The notes under the pieces were generated by a model that ran no database searches, was not told the origin of the DNA, and was given only the letters and a program-made list of their open reading frames with translations. This document shows, piece after piece, positions 43,319-52,313 of a stretch of DNA of 64,000 nucleotides (its first letter is position 1; every line of letters starts with the position of its first letter). The stretch is from Aridibacter sp965216195. Its GTDB lineage: Bacteria > Acidobacteriota > Blastocatellia > Pyrinomonadales > Pyrinomonadaceae. The stretch spans positions 1,364,001-1,428,000 of the forward strand of contig OZ244151.1 in NCBI GenBank assembly GCA_965216195.1, given 5' to 3'. A program made the position numbers and the translations under genes.

Positions 43319-43739
43319 CCTTCTTCAATTTTTGGGGTTCGAGCAGGCCGGCGGCGCGATAAATCGAGTTTTTTCCCTGAGTTTCCAGCTCCTCTGCCAT
43401 TTCAAGCAAGGTCATTTCCTGATCCTGTGTCGCGAGTTTGATCACCATCGGAAGATTTACACCCGTAACCACCTCAACCTCATTTTCAGCAATAAACATC
43501 GCCGAAATATTCGTCGGGGTTCCGCCAAACATATCCGTAAGCAGTAAAACACCCGCGCCATCGGAAACTTCTTCGATCGCACGCTTAATCCCATCCTTGG
43601 CGGCCTCCACATTGTCGTGCCAGCCAATCGAAACAGACTTGATGTGGTCTAAATCTCCAACAACCTGCTCGGCCGCGGACAAAAGCTCATTCGCCAATTG
43701 ACCGTGAGAGACAATAACACCGCCAATTTTCTTACTCAT
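43311..43739 (-). CDS. PTS EIIA component, mannose family
   Basis: The 142-residue protein is a mannose/fructose-type EIIA with the phosphorylatable His12 in GGVIVSHGQLANELL, the loop VLLLTDMFGGTPTN and a C-terminal TLLEMAEEL. In this type of cluster (rpoN-hpf-rapZ-EIIA-HPr) it serves a regulatory and not a transport phosphotransferase chain. It probably exchanges phosphate with the HPr domain encoded by the next gene, whose ATG lies inside its end. No sugar permease (EIIB/C/D) is near. It lies 9 bases after rapZ. Confidence 0.93.
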   Translation of the reverse strand: MSKKIGGVIVSHGQLANELLSAAEQVVGDLDHIKSVSIGWHDNVEAAKDGIKRAIEEVSDGAGVLLLTDMFGGTPTNISAMFIAENEVEVVTGVNLPMVIKLATQDQEMTLLEMAEELETQGKNSIYRAAGLLEPQKLKKDA

Positions 43740-43748
43740 AAATATTTT

Positions 43749-44660
43749 CTAACCGTCTTTCTTTTTCTTCTCAACGTCTCGATGAACCACCGAAACGCCA
43801 TACTCCAATTCGTCCAAATTCCCTGCAATCGCGTTAGCGGTCATTACCGATCGATGTCGTCCGCCTGTACATCCAATTCCGATCGTCAAATACGACTTCC
43901 CCTCGCGTTTATATAGCGGCAAAAGATAAACAAGAAGATCGCTAAATCTTTTGATCGTTTCCAAAACCTCTTCTTCTTTCTCGAGAAACGCAATCACCTT
44001 GGGATTTGTACCCGGCAAATTCCTCAACTTATTATCGAAATACGGATTTGGCAAGTGCCGAACATCGAATAATAAATCTACTTCTCGCGGAACTCCATGT
44101 TTATGCCCAAAACTCACTAGTTGAATGTGAAGCGGCACTCCATCTTCATTATCGCTAAACCTCTTTACCAGCATACGGCGCAACGTATGCACGGTGTGCT
44201 CGGAGGTGTCAACAATCAAATCCGCACGATTGCGAACTTCGCTCATTGCTTCTCTTTCAGCACGAATCGCTTCAAGAAGTCCCGTTCCCTCATCAGCTGG
44301 GTGCGGGCGCCTGGTTTCGCTAAAGCGTCGCTGTAATACATTGTCCGAAGCCTCGAAAAAGAGCACAAAAGCTTTGAGATCTTTTTCCTCCAGCTTTTCC
44401 AGTTCGCTTGAGAATTCCGACAAAAACTCCCCTTCGCGAATATCGATCACAAGAGCAGCTTTTTCAATTGCGACCGCGTCCTCTGCATTCGGAAGAAGGA
44501 GCCTCGAAAAGGTCGAGAGCATCGAAACCGGCAGGTTGTCCACACAAAAATACCCCAAATCCTCAAACGCATTTGTCGCCGAGGTCATTCCCGAACCGCT
44601 TAAACCGGTGATTATTAGAAAATTTCTATGACTAATGGATTTCGCCGCGTCGTTTGGCAT
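43749..44660 (-). CDS. rapZ: RapZ family protein with altered P-loop
   Basis: RapZ (YvcJ/YhbJ) binds RNA and nucleotide sugars; in enterobacteria it guides RNase E to the GlmZ RNA. The 303-residue chain has the expected FLIITGLSGSGMTSATNAFE, DLGYFCVDNLPVSML, ALVIDIREGEF, FLFFEAS..RRFSETRRPHP as the Walker-B-side region, SFGHKHGVPREVDLLFDVRHLPNP and IGIGCTGGRHRSV in the C-terminal domain. The Walker A motif should be GxSGSGKS/T, but the Lys is Met25 (codon 44586-44588, ATG). Nucleotide hydrolysis at this site is therefore doubtful. The C-terminal RNA-binding domain is intact. No hprK gene lies in the 155-base gap towards hpf. Confidence 0.92.
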   Translation of the reverse strand: MPNDAAKSISHRNFLIITGLSGSGMTSATNAFEDLGYFCVDNLPVSMLSTFSRLLLPNAEDAVAIEKAALVIDIREGEFLSEFSSELEKLEEKDLKAFVLFFEASDNVLQRRFSETRRPHPADEGTGLLEAIRAEREAMSEVRNRADLIVDTSEHTVHTLRRMLVKRFSDNEDGVPLHIQLVSFGHKHGVPREVDLLFDVRHLPNPYFDNKLRNLPGTNPKVIAFLEKEEEVLETIKRFSDLLVYLLPLYKREGKSYLTIGIGCTGGRHRSVMTANAIAGNLDELEYGVSVVHRDVEKKKKDG

Positions 44661-44815
44661 AGATGAAAGGTTATTCTATATAAAATTACTTGCGACTGCG
44701 AACTGTCGGCGCGTGTTTTTCTATGCTTTGCTCAAAACCAAAAACATATGAGCAAAACCCTCTGAATTAACCCCGCAAATAGTGCCCAAAAGAGTCTAAA
44801 ACGAGAAGCGCGACA

Positions 44816-45178
44816 TTACCTTGTTGCGTTTTCTACCGCCTCTGCATCCAGATCCGGTGCAACCTCACTCGCTTTTTTGGCCCTATGAGATTTATCTATA
44901 ATTTTGTTTTTGAGTTTCAGAGCTTGTTTTTCAATCTTGTCGATCGTAAGCGATAGAGACTGATACATATCGTCGACTGTGGTAGTGGCGGTCAAAACCT
45001 GGTTTCGCCACTTAACTACAATTTCTGACCTATGCTGTCCTCGCTCGACTTCGATAATTACGTGAGCATGATTATCTTCCTTCCCGAACAGGTGTTTAAC
45101 TCGATCGAAGTGTTCTTCTACGTGGTTTCGAATCGCGTCAGTTACCTCAAGGTGTCTTCCAGTGTATTCAAATTTCAT
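44816..45178 (-). CDS. hpf: Ribosome hibernation-promoting factor, short type
   Basis: HPF/YfiA binds the small ribosomal subunit in slow growth. The 120-residue chain has the full N-terminal domain: EYTGRHLEVTDAIRNHVEEH, DNHAHVIIEVERGQHRSEIVVKWRNQ, TATTTVDDMYQSLSLTIDKIEKQ, and a basic end KLKNKIIDKSHRAKK. A long-type C-terminal domain is missing, so it cannot itself make 100S dimers in the way long HPF does. It follows rpoN by 53 bases and precedes rapZ by 155, matching the usual rpoN cluster. Confidence 0.93.
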   Translation of the reverse strand: MKFEYTGRHLEVTDAIRNHVEEHFDRVKHLFGKEDNHAHVIIEVERGQHRSEIVVKWRNQVLTATTTVDDMYQSLSLTIDKIEKQALKLKNKIIDKSHRAKKASEVAPDLDAEAVENATR

Positions 45179-45231
45179 CTGTTGCTCCTCAAATTTGGTT
45201 TAAACTTAAAAATCTAAAAGAAAGCTGGAGT

Positions 45232-46830
45232 CTAAATAACAATTTTTCGTTCCCTCGACCCGGGAATCCTCATCTGATCTCGGTATTTGGCGACTGTTCG
45301 CCTGGAAATCTTCACGCCATCCTTCCCAAGCATCTTGGACAGCTTGTCGTCGGTAAGCGGCTTTTTCTGATCTTCGGCTTCAATCATTTTCTTAATTTTC
45401 CGCTTAAGAATGCGAGTCGAAACCTCTTCACCATCTTCATTTAGCATGCCTTCGCTAAAGAAACGCCTTAACTCTATAACGCCTTGCGGAGTGTGTGCAT
45501 ATTTTCTGTTAACGACCCTCGAAATTGTCGATAAATGCATTCCGATGTCTTCCGCAACGTCTTTTAGCATCATTGGTTTGATATGCTCCACGCCATATTC
45601 AAGAAACGCCGATTGACGCTTCACGATGCATTCTACAACCCTATATATAGTCTGGCGACGATGCTCGATATTTCGCAACAAGTCTACGGCTGATCTCACG
45701 CGCTCTTTAATAAACGACTTCGTTTCCCGATTCGTATCATCCTTCCCAAGAAGTTGTTGATAGGTGCTGCTAATCCGTAGGCGAGGGCTGCCGTTATCCG
45801 TAAAATAGATCTCCCATTCGCCTTCTACTTTCTCAATATAAACCTCGGGCGAAACGTAAATCGGTTTTTCCGTTGAATATTCCTTACCTGGATAGGGATT
45901 TAGGAGCCTAATCTTTTCAATTTCTTCGTTTAAGGTCTCTAAGTCGATTCCGGTCGCCTTTGAAAGCTTCTGCAGCCGATGAGGTTGCAGGTTTTCGAAA
46001 TGTTCTTTTACAAGCTCCACTACAAGACTGTCCGACTCTCCCTTTGATTCAAGCTGCGCTACGAGACATTCTTTTACGTCATAGACACCGCAACCTACAG
46101 GTTCGAGCGTCATTACAATCTGCCGCGCTTCCTCTACCGTCTCCTTGCTGTAGCCACAAATTCCTATAATCTCTTCGATTGTAGCGTTTAATCTTCCGTA
46201 TTCGTCAAGGTTTCCGATAATACAAATTCCAGCTTCCTCAACTTCCTCGGAAATGTTTTGCAATCCCAACTGCCATTCGAGATGATCCGTAAGCGTTTCC
46301 GAACTCGACAGGAATTGCTCAAAACTCGGCGTGTCTTCCTTGTGTTCAAACTCCTGTGTCTTGTAGCCGGGATCAAGATAATCTTGGAATTCTCGGCCTA
46401 AATCGATTTCGTCAAACGAATCCGACGCCTCATCCGTAGACTCTTCGTTAGTCGCTTCAGCCACCGATTCTTCAATCGCCGATGCAGTTTCATCCGAAAC
46501 TTCTTCCTTATGTCCATTCTCGCCTTGTTCAGTAGCTTCAAATTGCTCTGCTTCCGCTACGGTTTCAGGGTTTGGAGGAGAGTCGTCTTCAAAACCCTTC
46601 TCAAATTCCCGCTCTGTGCCATCCGCATTCTGATCGAGGATTTTCTCAGCCAAAGCCTGAATCTCGTCTTCGGTTTCGACTTCCTCTAAGATCGGATTTT
46701 CGACGAGTTCGTTCTGAATAAGCTCGCTCAACTCAAGCGAGGTCATTTGAAGCATTTCTATGCGCTGGCGCAGTTGGGGCGTTAGCACCATCTTCTGCTG
46801 AAGTTTTTGCGATAGTTTCAGAAATGCCAT
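45232..46830 (-). CDS. rpoN: RNA polymerase sigma-54 factor
   Basis: Sigma-54 directs polymerase to -24/-12 promoters that need an AAA+ activator. The 532-residue chain begins with region I, LKLSQKLQQKMVLTPQLRQ to LIQNEL. An acidic region II (about 60-150, Glu/Asp/Ser/Thr-rich) is longer than usual. The core-binding region (about 175-370; SFEQFLSSSETLTDHLEWQL, VGCGVYDVKECLVAQL) follows, then the helix-turn-helix (about 425-470; DVAEDIGMHLSTISRVVNRK), and the RpoN box SRRTVAKYRDQM near the C-terminus, where Ser replaces the common Ala. It follows lptB by 103 bases in the conserved lptB-rpoN-hpf order. Confidence 0.96.
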   Translation of the reverse strand: MAFLKLSQKLQQKMVLTPQLRQRIEMLQMTSLELSELIQNELVENPILEEVETEDEIQALAEKILDQNADGTEREFEKGFEDDSPPNPETVAEAEQFEATEQGENGHKEEVSDETASAIEESVAEATNEESTDEASDSFDEIDLGREFQDYLDPGYKTQEFEHKEDTPSFEQFLSSSETLTDHLEWQLGLQNISEEVEEAGICIIGNLDEYGRLNATIEEIIGICGYSKETVEEARQIVMTLEPVGCGVYDVKECLVAQLESKGESDSLVVELVKEHFENLQPHRLQKLSKATGIDLETLNEEIEKIRLLNPYPGKEYSTEKPIYVSPEVYIEKVEGEWEIYFTDNGSPRLRISSTYQQLLGKDDTNRETKSFIKERVRSAVDLLRNIEHRRQTIYRVVECIVKRQSAFLEYGVEHIKPMMLKDVAEDIGMHLSTISRVVNRKYAHTPQGVIELRRFFSEGMLNEDGEEVSTRILKRKIKKMIEAEDQKKPLTDDKLSKMLGKDGVKISRRTVAKYRDQMRIPGSRERKIVI

Positions 46831-46933
46831 CAGTAATTAATTAGTAACCGGAATGCAAAACGAAGTTTGGACCCATTTGAAAGACTAATACAATTATACC
46901 TGATTCAGCCTTAAAATGTGAAAATTGATTAAA

Positions 46934-47680
46934 TTATAGTGTGAATCTTTCGCCGAGATAGAGTCTTCTCACATCCTCATCTTCGACAAGTTCTTCCGGT
47001 TCGCCGCTTCTGAGAATCTTGCCTTCAGCCATGATGTAGGCGCGGTCAGTGATTCCGAGCGTCTCGCGAACGTTGTGGTCTGTGATCAAAATGCCGATTC
47101 CCTGTTCTTTGAGGTATAGGATGATCTCGCGTATGTCGTCGATCGCGATTGGGTCAATGCCGGCAAAAGGCTCATCAAGAAGGATAAACTCGGGCTTGGT
47201 TGCCAGACATCTCGCGATTTCCACTCGCCTTCGTTCGCCACCGGACAACGAATCTCCGCGAGTTTTCCTGACGTGTGTAACGCCAAATTCCTCGAGCAAT
47301 TCTTCGAGGCGCGCAAAACGATCTGCGCGGGTCATCTTCATCGTTTCAAGAACAGCTAGTATATTCTGTTCGGCGGAAAGCCTTCGAAATATGGATGGCT
47401 CTTGCGGTAGATAGCCAAGTCCGAGCCGTGCCCTTAGATACATCGGAAGCTTTGTAACGTCCTCGCCAACAAGCGTAATGCCCCCTTTCTCGGTTCGTTC
47501 GAGACCGACCATCATATAAAAGGTGGTCGTCTTCCCCGCCCCGTTCGCGCCCAAAAGCCCGACAACTTCACCATCTTCAACATATAGACTCACATCATCC
47601 ACAACGCGACGGCCCGAATAGGTTTTCTGCAAGTTGTTTGCTGACAATGAGTTAGTCGGATTTTCTGAGTTGTTGGACAC
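46934..47680 (-). CDS. lptB: LptB, ATPase of the LPS exporter
   Basis: LptB powers LptFG in LPS extraction. The 248-residue ABC ATPase starts at GTG and has Walker A GANGAGKTT (Gly44-Thr52), the Q-loop GYLPQEPSIFRRLSAEQNI, the signature DSLSGGERRRVEIAR, Walker B FILLDEPFAGIDPIA, and the H-loop ILITDHNVRETL. The 'FRRLSxxxN' and 'EPFAGxDP' are LptB-specific. It is preceded on the same strand by a secreted protein (3-base gap) and the LptC/LptA fusion, and followed by rpoN. Confidence 0.96.
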   Translation of the reverse strand: MSNNSENPTNSLSANNLQKTYSGRRVVDDVSLYVEDGEVVGLLGANGAGKTTTFYMMVGLERTEKGGITLVGEDVTKLPMYLRARLGLGYLPQEPSIFRRLSAEQNILAVLETMKMTRADRFARLEELLEEFGVTHVRKTRGDSLSGGERRRVEIARCLATKPEFILLDEPFAGIDPIAIDDIREIILYLKEQGIGILITDHNVRETLGITDRAYIMAEGKILRSGEPEELVEDEDVRRLYLGERFTL

Positions 47681-47683
47681 TGG

Positions 47684-49132
47684 CTAGTTTTTTTTAAAGT
47701 CTTTTGGCTTTTTCAGAATAATTTCGAGCGACGAGATACTTGTTACATTCGAGATTCTTAGAGGTTTTCCCCAAACCACTTTCGGCACGTCATTCTCGTC
47801 GTTATCATCGTCATAGTTTAAGTAATATTGAAAATTCGTGTTTAGCCAGTAAATCGCGCCTTCAAACCCTTGAAGGGAGAACTCGCCTCTCTCATTGGTC
47901 TTCGCACAATCATAGGCATCAACTTCTCGGTCTGAGCAACTCTCGTACCCGAAGTTACTCAAGTTCAGTTGTTCATAATGCTGCAGGGCGACAAGTGCAT
48001 CGTCAACGGGAGTGCCATCGTCCCACACCACCTTGCCTTTGATGTTTTTAGCCAAATAATCTTCAGGCAGTTCGAAATCTATAGTGTGCCTTCCTTTCCG
48101 AGGCAGTTTAACGGTATTCGAACGAGTGCCTTTTACATGGCATGGAATCATGAAACTTTCCTTACTCCTATTAGAAAAAGGGATTCGTAAACTACAAAAC
48201 GACCAATGTGTTCCCGGCATTACCCCATACCAACTAAACTCGTTGTCGAGGGAATAAAAATCAACGTCATCGCTTTCAAAATAAGTGGGTTTCGAACTGC
48301 CGGTCGCCAATCCAATCGAGTATCGCTTAATTATCGTGCCGCTTCGATCAAACAATTTTCCAGTGAAGCCATTGTCCCAACTGACACTAAATTGGGCGTA
48401 AAAGGCATCGTATATTTCAAGCCCACCAAATAGACCGTATATTCTATCCTTCTCAACCCTGATTTTTGTTCCGTCAGCCCTCCATTTAAATTTCGAATCT
48501 ACAACCGGCTTAATCTCGTATTCTCCATCAGGGATGTTATCGAAGTAAAAAATCCCAAGTTCGTTCGTTACTGATTCAAATTGATAGTTCTTCCCTTTTA
48601 GAAAAACTCTAACTCCGGCTAAAATATCTATAGGTTCGAAGAATTTTCGAACTGAATCGCCTGCCCATACGTATCCGTATATTCTGGGAAACCGTTCGCC
48701 GCGTAGCCTCTTTCTTATGAAATATAAATCTGGACAGACACCCTCTAACTCGTGGGTAAGTCCGCAAGACCATGAAACCAGTTGACCTTTTTCACCCTTG
48801 GAGGCAAAAACTAGATAGGTTTTTCCAACCTCTAATTCTGGACCTTCACATGACGAACGGTAATCGCTGAACAGATCGACTTCCGCTTTTCCTCCTCCCT
48901 TTAAATACTCCTCTACTTCCACCCGATGGTTTGTTTCAACGTGAACGTCTTGGAACAAGTCCTTGTATCTCTTCCGTTCGAAAAACTTGGTCACCCTTTT
49001 AACTTTTCCAATAAAAATATATTTGGCATCATCAACAAAAACGTGAATCCCCTCGTCTGAACAAACACACGAAAGTGCTTCCTGAATAAAAACGGGCGAT
49101 ACAACTAACAAAAGCGCAAGGAATATTTTCAT
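47684..49132 (-). CDS. Secreted protein with TIMP/NTR-like N-terminus and repeat domains
   Basis: The 482-residue protein has a signal peptide (KIFLALLLVVSPVFIQEALS) directly followed by CVCSDEGIHVFVDDAKYIFIG. A mature Cys-x-Cys start and the later DYRSSCEGPELEVGKTYLVF and SWSCGL are the hallmark of NTR/TIMP-like domains (about 22-150), in which the first Cys is free at the N-terminus. From about 165 a carboxypeptidase-regulatory or SdrD-B-like beta repeat (ILAGVRVFLKGKNYQFESVTNELGIFYFDNIPDGEYEI is one unit, given here only as a description) and further beta segments follow. It sits between lptCA and lptB, an unusual position. I do not recognise the full family. Confidence 0.75.
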   Translation of the reverse strand: MKIFLALLLVVSPVFIQEALSCVCSDEGIHVFVDDAKYIFIGKVKRVTKFFERKRYKDLFQDVHVETNHRVEVEEYLKGGGKAEVDLFSDYRSSCEGPELEVGKTYLVFASKGEKGQLVSWSCGLTHELEGVCPDLYFIRKRLRGERFPRIYGYVWAGDSVRKFFEPIDILAGVRVFLKGKNYQFESVTNELGIFYFDNIPDGEYEIKPVVDSKFKWRADGTKIRVEKDRIYGLFGGLEIYDAFYAQFSVSWDNGFTGKLFDRSGTIIKRYSIGLATGSSKPTYFESDDVDFYSLDNEFSWYGVMPGTHWSFCSLRIPFSNRSKESFMIPCHVKGTRSNTVKLPRKGRHTIDFELPEDYLAKNIKGKVVWDDGTPVDDALVALQHYEQLNLSNFGYESCSDREVDAYDCAKTNERGEFSLQGFEGAIYWLNTNFQYYLNYDDDNDENDVPKVVWGKPLRISNVTSISSLEIILKKPKDFKKN

Positions 49133-49136
49133 TTTG

Positions 49137-51890
49137 TTAATTTAACGTACCTTTCTTGATTTTATAAACGGTGCGGATTCTGCCGGAGCGGCTTCGTTTT
49201 GATGACCCTTTTCCGACGACGCGATTTTCTTTCAGAAAAACTGTCACCTCGCGACCTTGTGAAGACCCTCTCTCAGAATCGCGAACTCGCGCCGGATTAC
49301 CCCTTAATTTAACGATTTCGTTGGACGCTGTGTATTCCGCGTAGTCACCCGAGGCGCGTCGGTTTGGCTGGGTGATCACAACGTTTTTCTCGATCACGGT
49401 TCGTGAAAGCTCGTTTTTCTTGTCGAGGAAAATGTTCGCCACACCCGCCACCATGCGATCAGTTCCCTGACGTATATCTACATTGTCTTCGTAGCGTATA
49501 AGATTGACTTTACGCTGGTAAAACATTTTGTCCGACGAAACGTACACGGGGGTTTTCGAACGCTTCCCGGCGACGGTTCGGTTTACGTCGTAAAGAAGAC
49601 TCTGAACCTTGCCTTCCGCGAAAAACTGTCCCTCTTTTTCCTGCAGAAATATTCGCTCGGCTCTCACATAATTATTATCCTGCCAGGCTCGCGCGTTTCC
49701 CTGGTAGAGTGCGGTTCGTTCATCGTGATCAAATTTTGCTTTATTTGCCGTAACAAAAACCGGCGAATTAACTTTTGCAAAAGGTGCAGCTCCGTTTGTG
49801 CCTTTTTGACTGTAATAGGTCGTGCTTACCTTGCCGTCAAAAGAAGACGTATCAGAACGCGTATCCCAATCGATCGATCGAGCTTTCGCGCGCGCCTGCG
49901 AATCCCAAATTGTCGGTTCGCCGCCTCGCAAACGAACAATCCCATCACTCGCAAGATATGTTATTTTATCCGAAATCCCGTTGCGGTCACCTTCGGTAAA
50001 CTTCGCCTTGCCGTTTGCTTCAAATCTCTCAACATCCTGCGACTTTCTGTTAAACATTGCGTTTAGCGAGTTGGCGGTAAGCGTTTGTTTCGATTTACCG
50101 CTTGAGGTTGGTTCCCTAACGAGACTTGATCTTCCGCTTGATCTACAGCTTTTTGCATTATTTCCGGTGTAAAAATCGCAGTCAAAACGAGACGCCTTGA
50201 TCGTCGATTTATAGTTTTTCGGTGATGAACGAAGGGGAGTTACGATCAATACTGCGTCGCCAGAGGCAGTCGCTTTTGCGAGTTCATTGCCATTTGAACG
50301 CAAAACCGTTTTTATCGAATCGGCTGTGAGTGTTTTGTGAGCGGAATCATTCGATGTATTTGGCGCGTTTAGTTTGATCGTCGTTCGACCCTGAGTATTT
50401 AGGTTCTCAAGCGCGCCGTCGCCGCGAAAAATCAGATTTATCGCCTTCGGCGCCGACAGTGTAAACCTTTTATACTCATCGCTTTTTACCGGAATAACGA
50501 CCGCCTCGCCATCTCCTAAGGCATTTGCTATTAATATTTCCTGCTTGTCGTTAAAACTGGCGTTCAATTCGTCGGCAGTGATCTCGGTAGTTCGCTGATC
50601 GGTTGTTTGCCTCAGAAACGCACCGCCAACCGCGACCGCATATTTTAAGGATTTATCCGGGTAAAGCGTTGCTTCTATCTTCTCGCCCTTAACCAAATCG
50701 TCGCCTTGCTCTACTGACGCACCCCCGTAAAGATCGACTTCTCCAGCGGTCTGTCGATAAACCGCTCGAGCGGCAGTAATCTTCGTCGGCTTGCCGCTCT
50801 GAGTTGCATTGATTTCTACGTTGTCTTCCAGCTCAAAAGTGTCGGTCGATTTCGTGTAAACGGCGTTCCTCGCACGAATTTTCGCAGGACCCGAGCCGCT
50901 TTCCGTCGTTTCAATTTCCACACCATCAAACAACTCAAGGCTTTTCAGTTCGCCATCCACAATCGCAACGGCTCTTTGTGCCTTGGTTTTTGTCCAAGCC
51001 GGTTTTTCCGAGGTCGCCTTCTGGTAAACATCGACATTCCCTTTGAGATCAATTTTTCGAACTTCCCGCTCGCTCAAAAAGACGGTTGCCTGATTGGCTT
51101 TAATATCGGTCGGTTGGGTCAGGTTTCCGTTGGCAGCGCTCTTCGGTGTCAGCGATATTTCAACGTCGTTCTCGAGTTTTATTCTTTCTTCTGTCTGGTC
51201 GACAAAGGCGCGCTGAGCATTTATTTTTGCGGTTTTTACGTCAGCCTTGGTGAGTTCATCGTTGGCGCCATTTGCATAAGCGAATAGCTCCACGTCTTTG
51301 AGCAAATCGAGAGTTTTATTGCGGATGTTTACAATCGCGCCGTTGGATTTACCTGAAATATTTTCGCGCGAAAATTCAACCAGCTCCTCAGCATCAGCGA
51401 TTTCCGACTCGCTGTCATAGGTGAGTTGTTCCGTTTTTACCTTGAGCGCGTCGCGCGTTTCGATATCTACATTTCCGGCGAAGTAGATTTTGAAATCCTT
51501 GGAATTTTCAAAAGGAACATAGATCGCTTTATCAGCAGAAATTTTATCGAAGTCTTCCTCGTTTCCGTCGTTAAATACCTGTAAAAAAACGTTTTCAAGC
51601 TCTTGATGTTCATCCGAAAAGGTAGTCGCTTTATCGGCTTTTATAAAGTATTTTAAGACGCCGTTTTCAGATTCGCGGCGTTCGTAGCCTTTGACTATCC
51701 CGACAACGTCTTTCGAAAGTTGGGTCGGAAGCCCTTTCATACGAAACTCAGAACGAAAACTCCCCCAGTAAAAACCGATACCAATCACCAAAACGGTCGC
51801 AATCAACGCCAGAACTGCCGCGCCGCGAAAAATCAACGGCAACTTTGCGCGGAACTGGTAATTTTTGGTCGGTTTCGACTTACGAGTCAC
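49137..51890 (-). CDS. LptC/LptA-like multi-OstA fusion protein
   Basis: The 917-residue protein starts at GTG with a membrane anchor (LIFRGAAVLALIATVLVIGIG) and an LptC-like start (LPTQLSKDVVGIVKGYERRE, EHQELENVFLQVF). About eight OstA/LptA-like beta-jellyroll units follow, marked by repeated phrases such as KADKATTFSDE, RAVYRQTAGEVDLYG, VTANKAKFDHDERTALYQGNA and YAEYTASNEIVKLRGNPARV. Usual LptC has about 190 residues and LptA about 180, so this chain could span the periplasm by itself as a bridge from LptFG towards LptD. The last units near 760-880 (VSSDKMFYQRKVNLIRYEDNV) are the most LptA-like. It is the head of the lptB-rpoN cluster. Confidence 0.85.
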   Translation of the reverse strand: MTRKSKPTKNYQFRAKLPLIFRGAAVLALIATVLVIGIGFYWGSFRSEFRMKGLPTQLSKDVVGIVKGYERRESENGVLKYFIKADKATTFSDEHQELENVFLQVFNDGNEEDFDKISADKAIYVPFENSKDFKIYFAGNVDIETRDALKVKTEQLTYDSESEIADAEELVEFSRENISGKSNGAIVNIRNKTLDLLKDVELFAYANGANDELTKADVKTAKINAQRAFVDQTEERIKLENDVEISLTPKSAANGNLTQPTDIKANQATVFLSEREVRKIDLKGNVDVYQKATSEKPAWTKTKAQRAVAIVDGELKSLELFDGVEIETTESGSGPAKIRARNAVYTKSTDTFELEDNVEINATQSGKPTKITAARAVYRQTAGEVDLYGGASVEQGDDLVKGEKIEATLYPDKSLKYAVAVGGAFLRQTTDQRTTEITADELNASFNDKQEILIANALGDGEAVVIPVKSDEYKRFTLSAPKAINLIFRGDGALENLNTQGRTTIKLNAPNTSNDSAHKTLTADSIKTVLRSNGNELAKATASGDAVLIVTPLRSSPKNYKSTIKASRFDCDFYTGNNAKSCRSSGRSSLVREPTSSGKSKQTLTANSLNAMFNRKSQDVERFEANGKAKFTEGDRNGISDKITYLASDGIVRLRGGEPTIWDSQARAKARSIDWDTRSDTSSFDGKVSTTYYSQKGTNGAAPFAKVNSPVFVTANKAKFDHDERTALYQGNARAWQDNNYVRAERIFLQEKEGQFFAEGKVQSLLYDVNRTVAGKRSKTPVYVSSDKMFYQRKVNLIRYEDNVDIRQGTDRMVAGVANIFLDKKNELSRTVIEKNVVITQPNRRASGDYAEYTASNEIVKLRGNPARVRDSERGSSQGREVTVFLKENRVVGKGSSKRSRSGRIRTVYKIKKGTLN

Positions 51891-51896
51891 AGAATT

Positions 51897-52313
51897 CTAA
51901 GACCATATATTCAACAGACTGACTCCAGTATTCACAAAATCCTTTTCGTTACGCGTGATCAGGGTCATATCTTTTTGAAGCGCAGTGGCGGCTATCAGGG
52001 AATCAACAACTGGCAATACACGTCCTTTCTTCCGTTGCTGCCCCGTTAGCTCACCCCATCGGACTGCGACACTTATGTCTATGGGAACAACTCTTGCTCC
52101 AAATCTCAAAATCAGCGTCTCCAGCCAGGTTTCTAGTTCGGTTTTCTTTTTCGAGGTGCTCAAGCTACTTACCCCACTTCTAACCTCACCGATTGTCAAA
52201 ACGCTAATAAAAAGCGCCTCTTCGTGTTGCGAGTTTAGCCACTCCAAAACCCTCTGACTAGGACGTTTTTTCTTCCATTCTGCCAAAACACATGTGTCTA
52301 GAAGAAACTTCAT
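51897..52313 (-). CDS. PIN-domain toxin, VapC/FitB type
   Basis: The 138-residue protein begins KFLLDTCVLAEWKKKRP, with the first PIN aspartate at Asp6, has FISVLTIGEVRSGV with the conserved Glu, and LPVVDSLIAATALQKDMTLITRNEKDF with the remaining acidic residues. These four acidic residues form the Mg-dependent RNase site of VapC-type toxins, and the FitB-like 'TxGExxxG' is present. Targets are usually tRNA or rRNA, but cannot be predicted. Its start overlaps the antitoxin stop by 4 bases. It lies 6 bases before the GTG of the LptC/LptA fusion. Confidence 0.92.
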   Translation of the reverse strand: MKFLLDTCVLAEWKKKRPSQRVLEWLNSQHEEALFISVLTIGEVRSGVSSLSTSKKKTELETWLETLILRFGARVVPIDISVAVRWGELTGQQRKKGRVLPVVDSLIAATALQKDMTLITRNEKDFVNTGVSLLNIWS

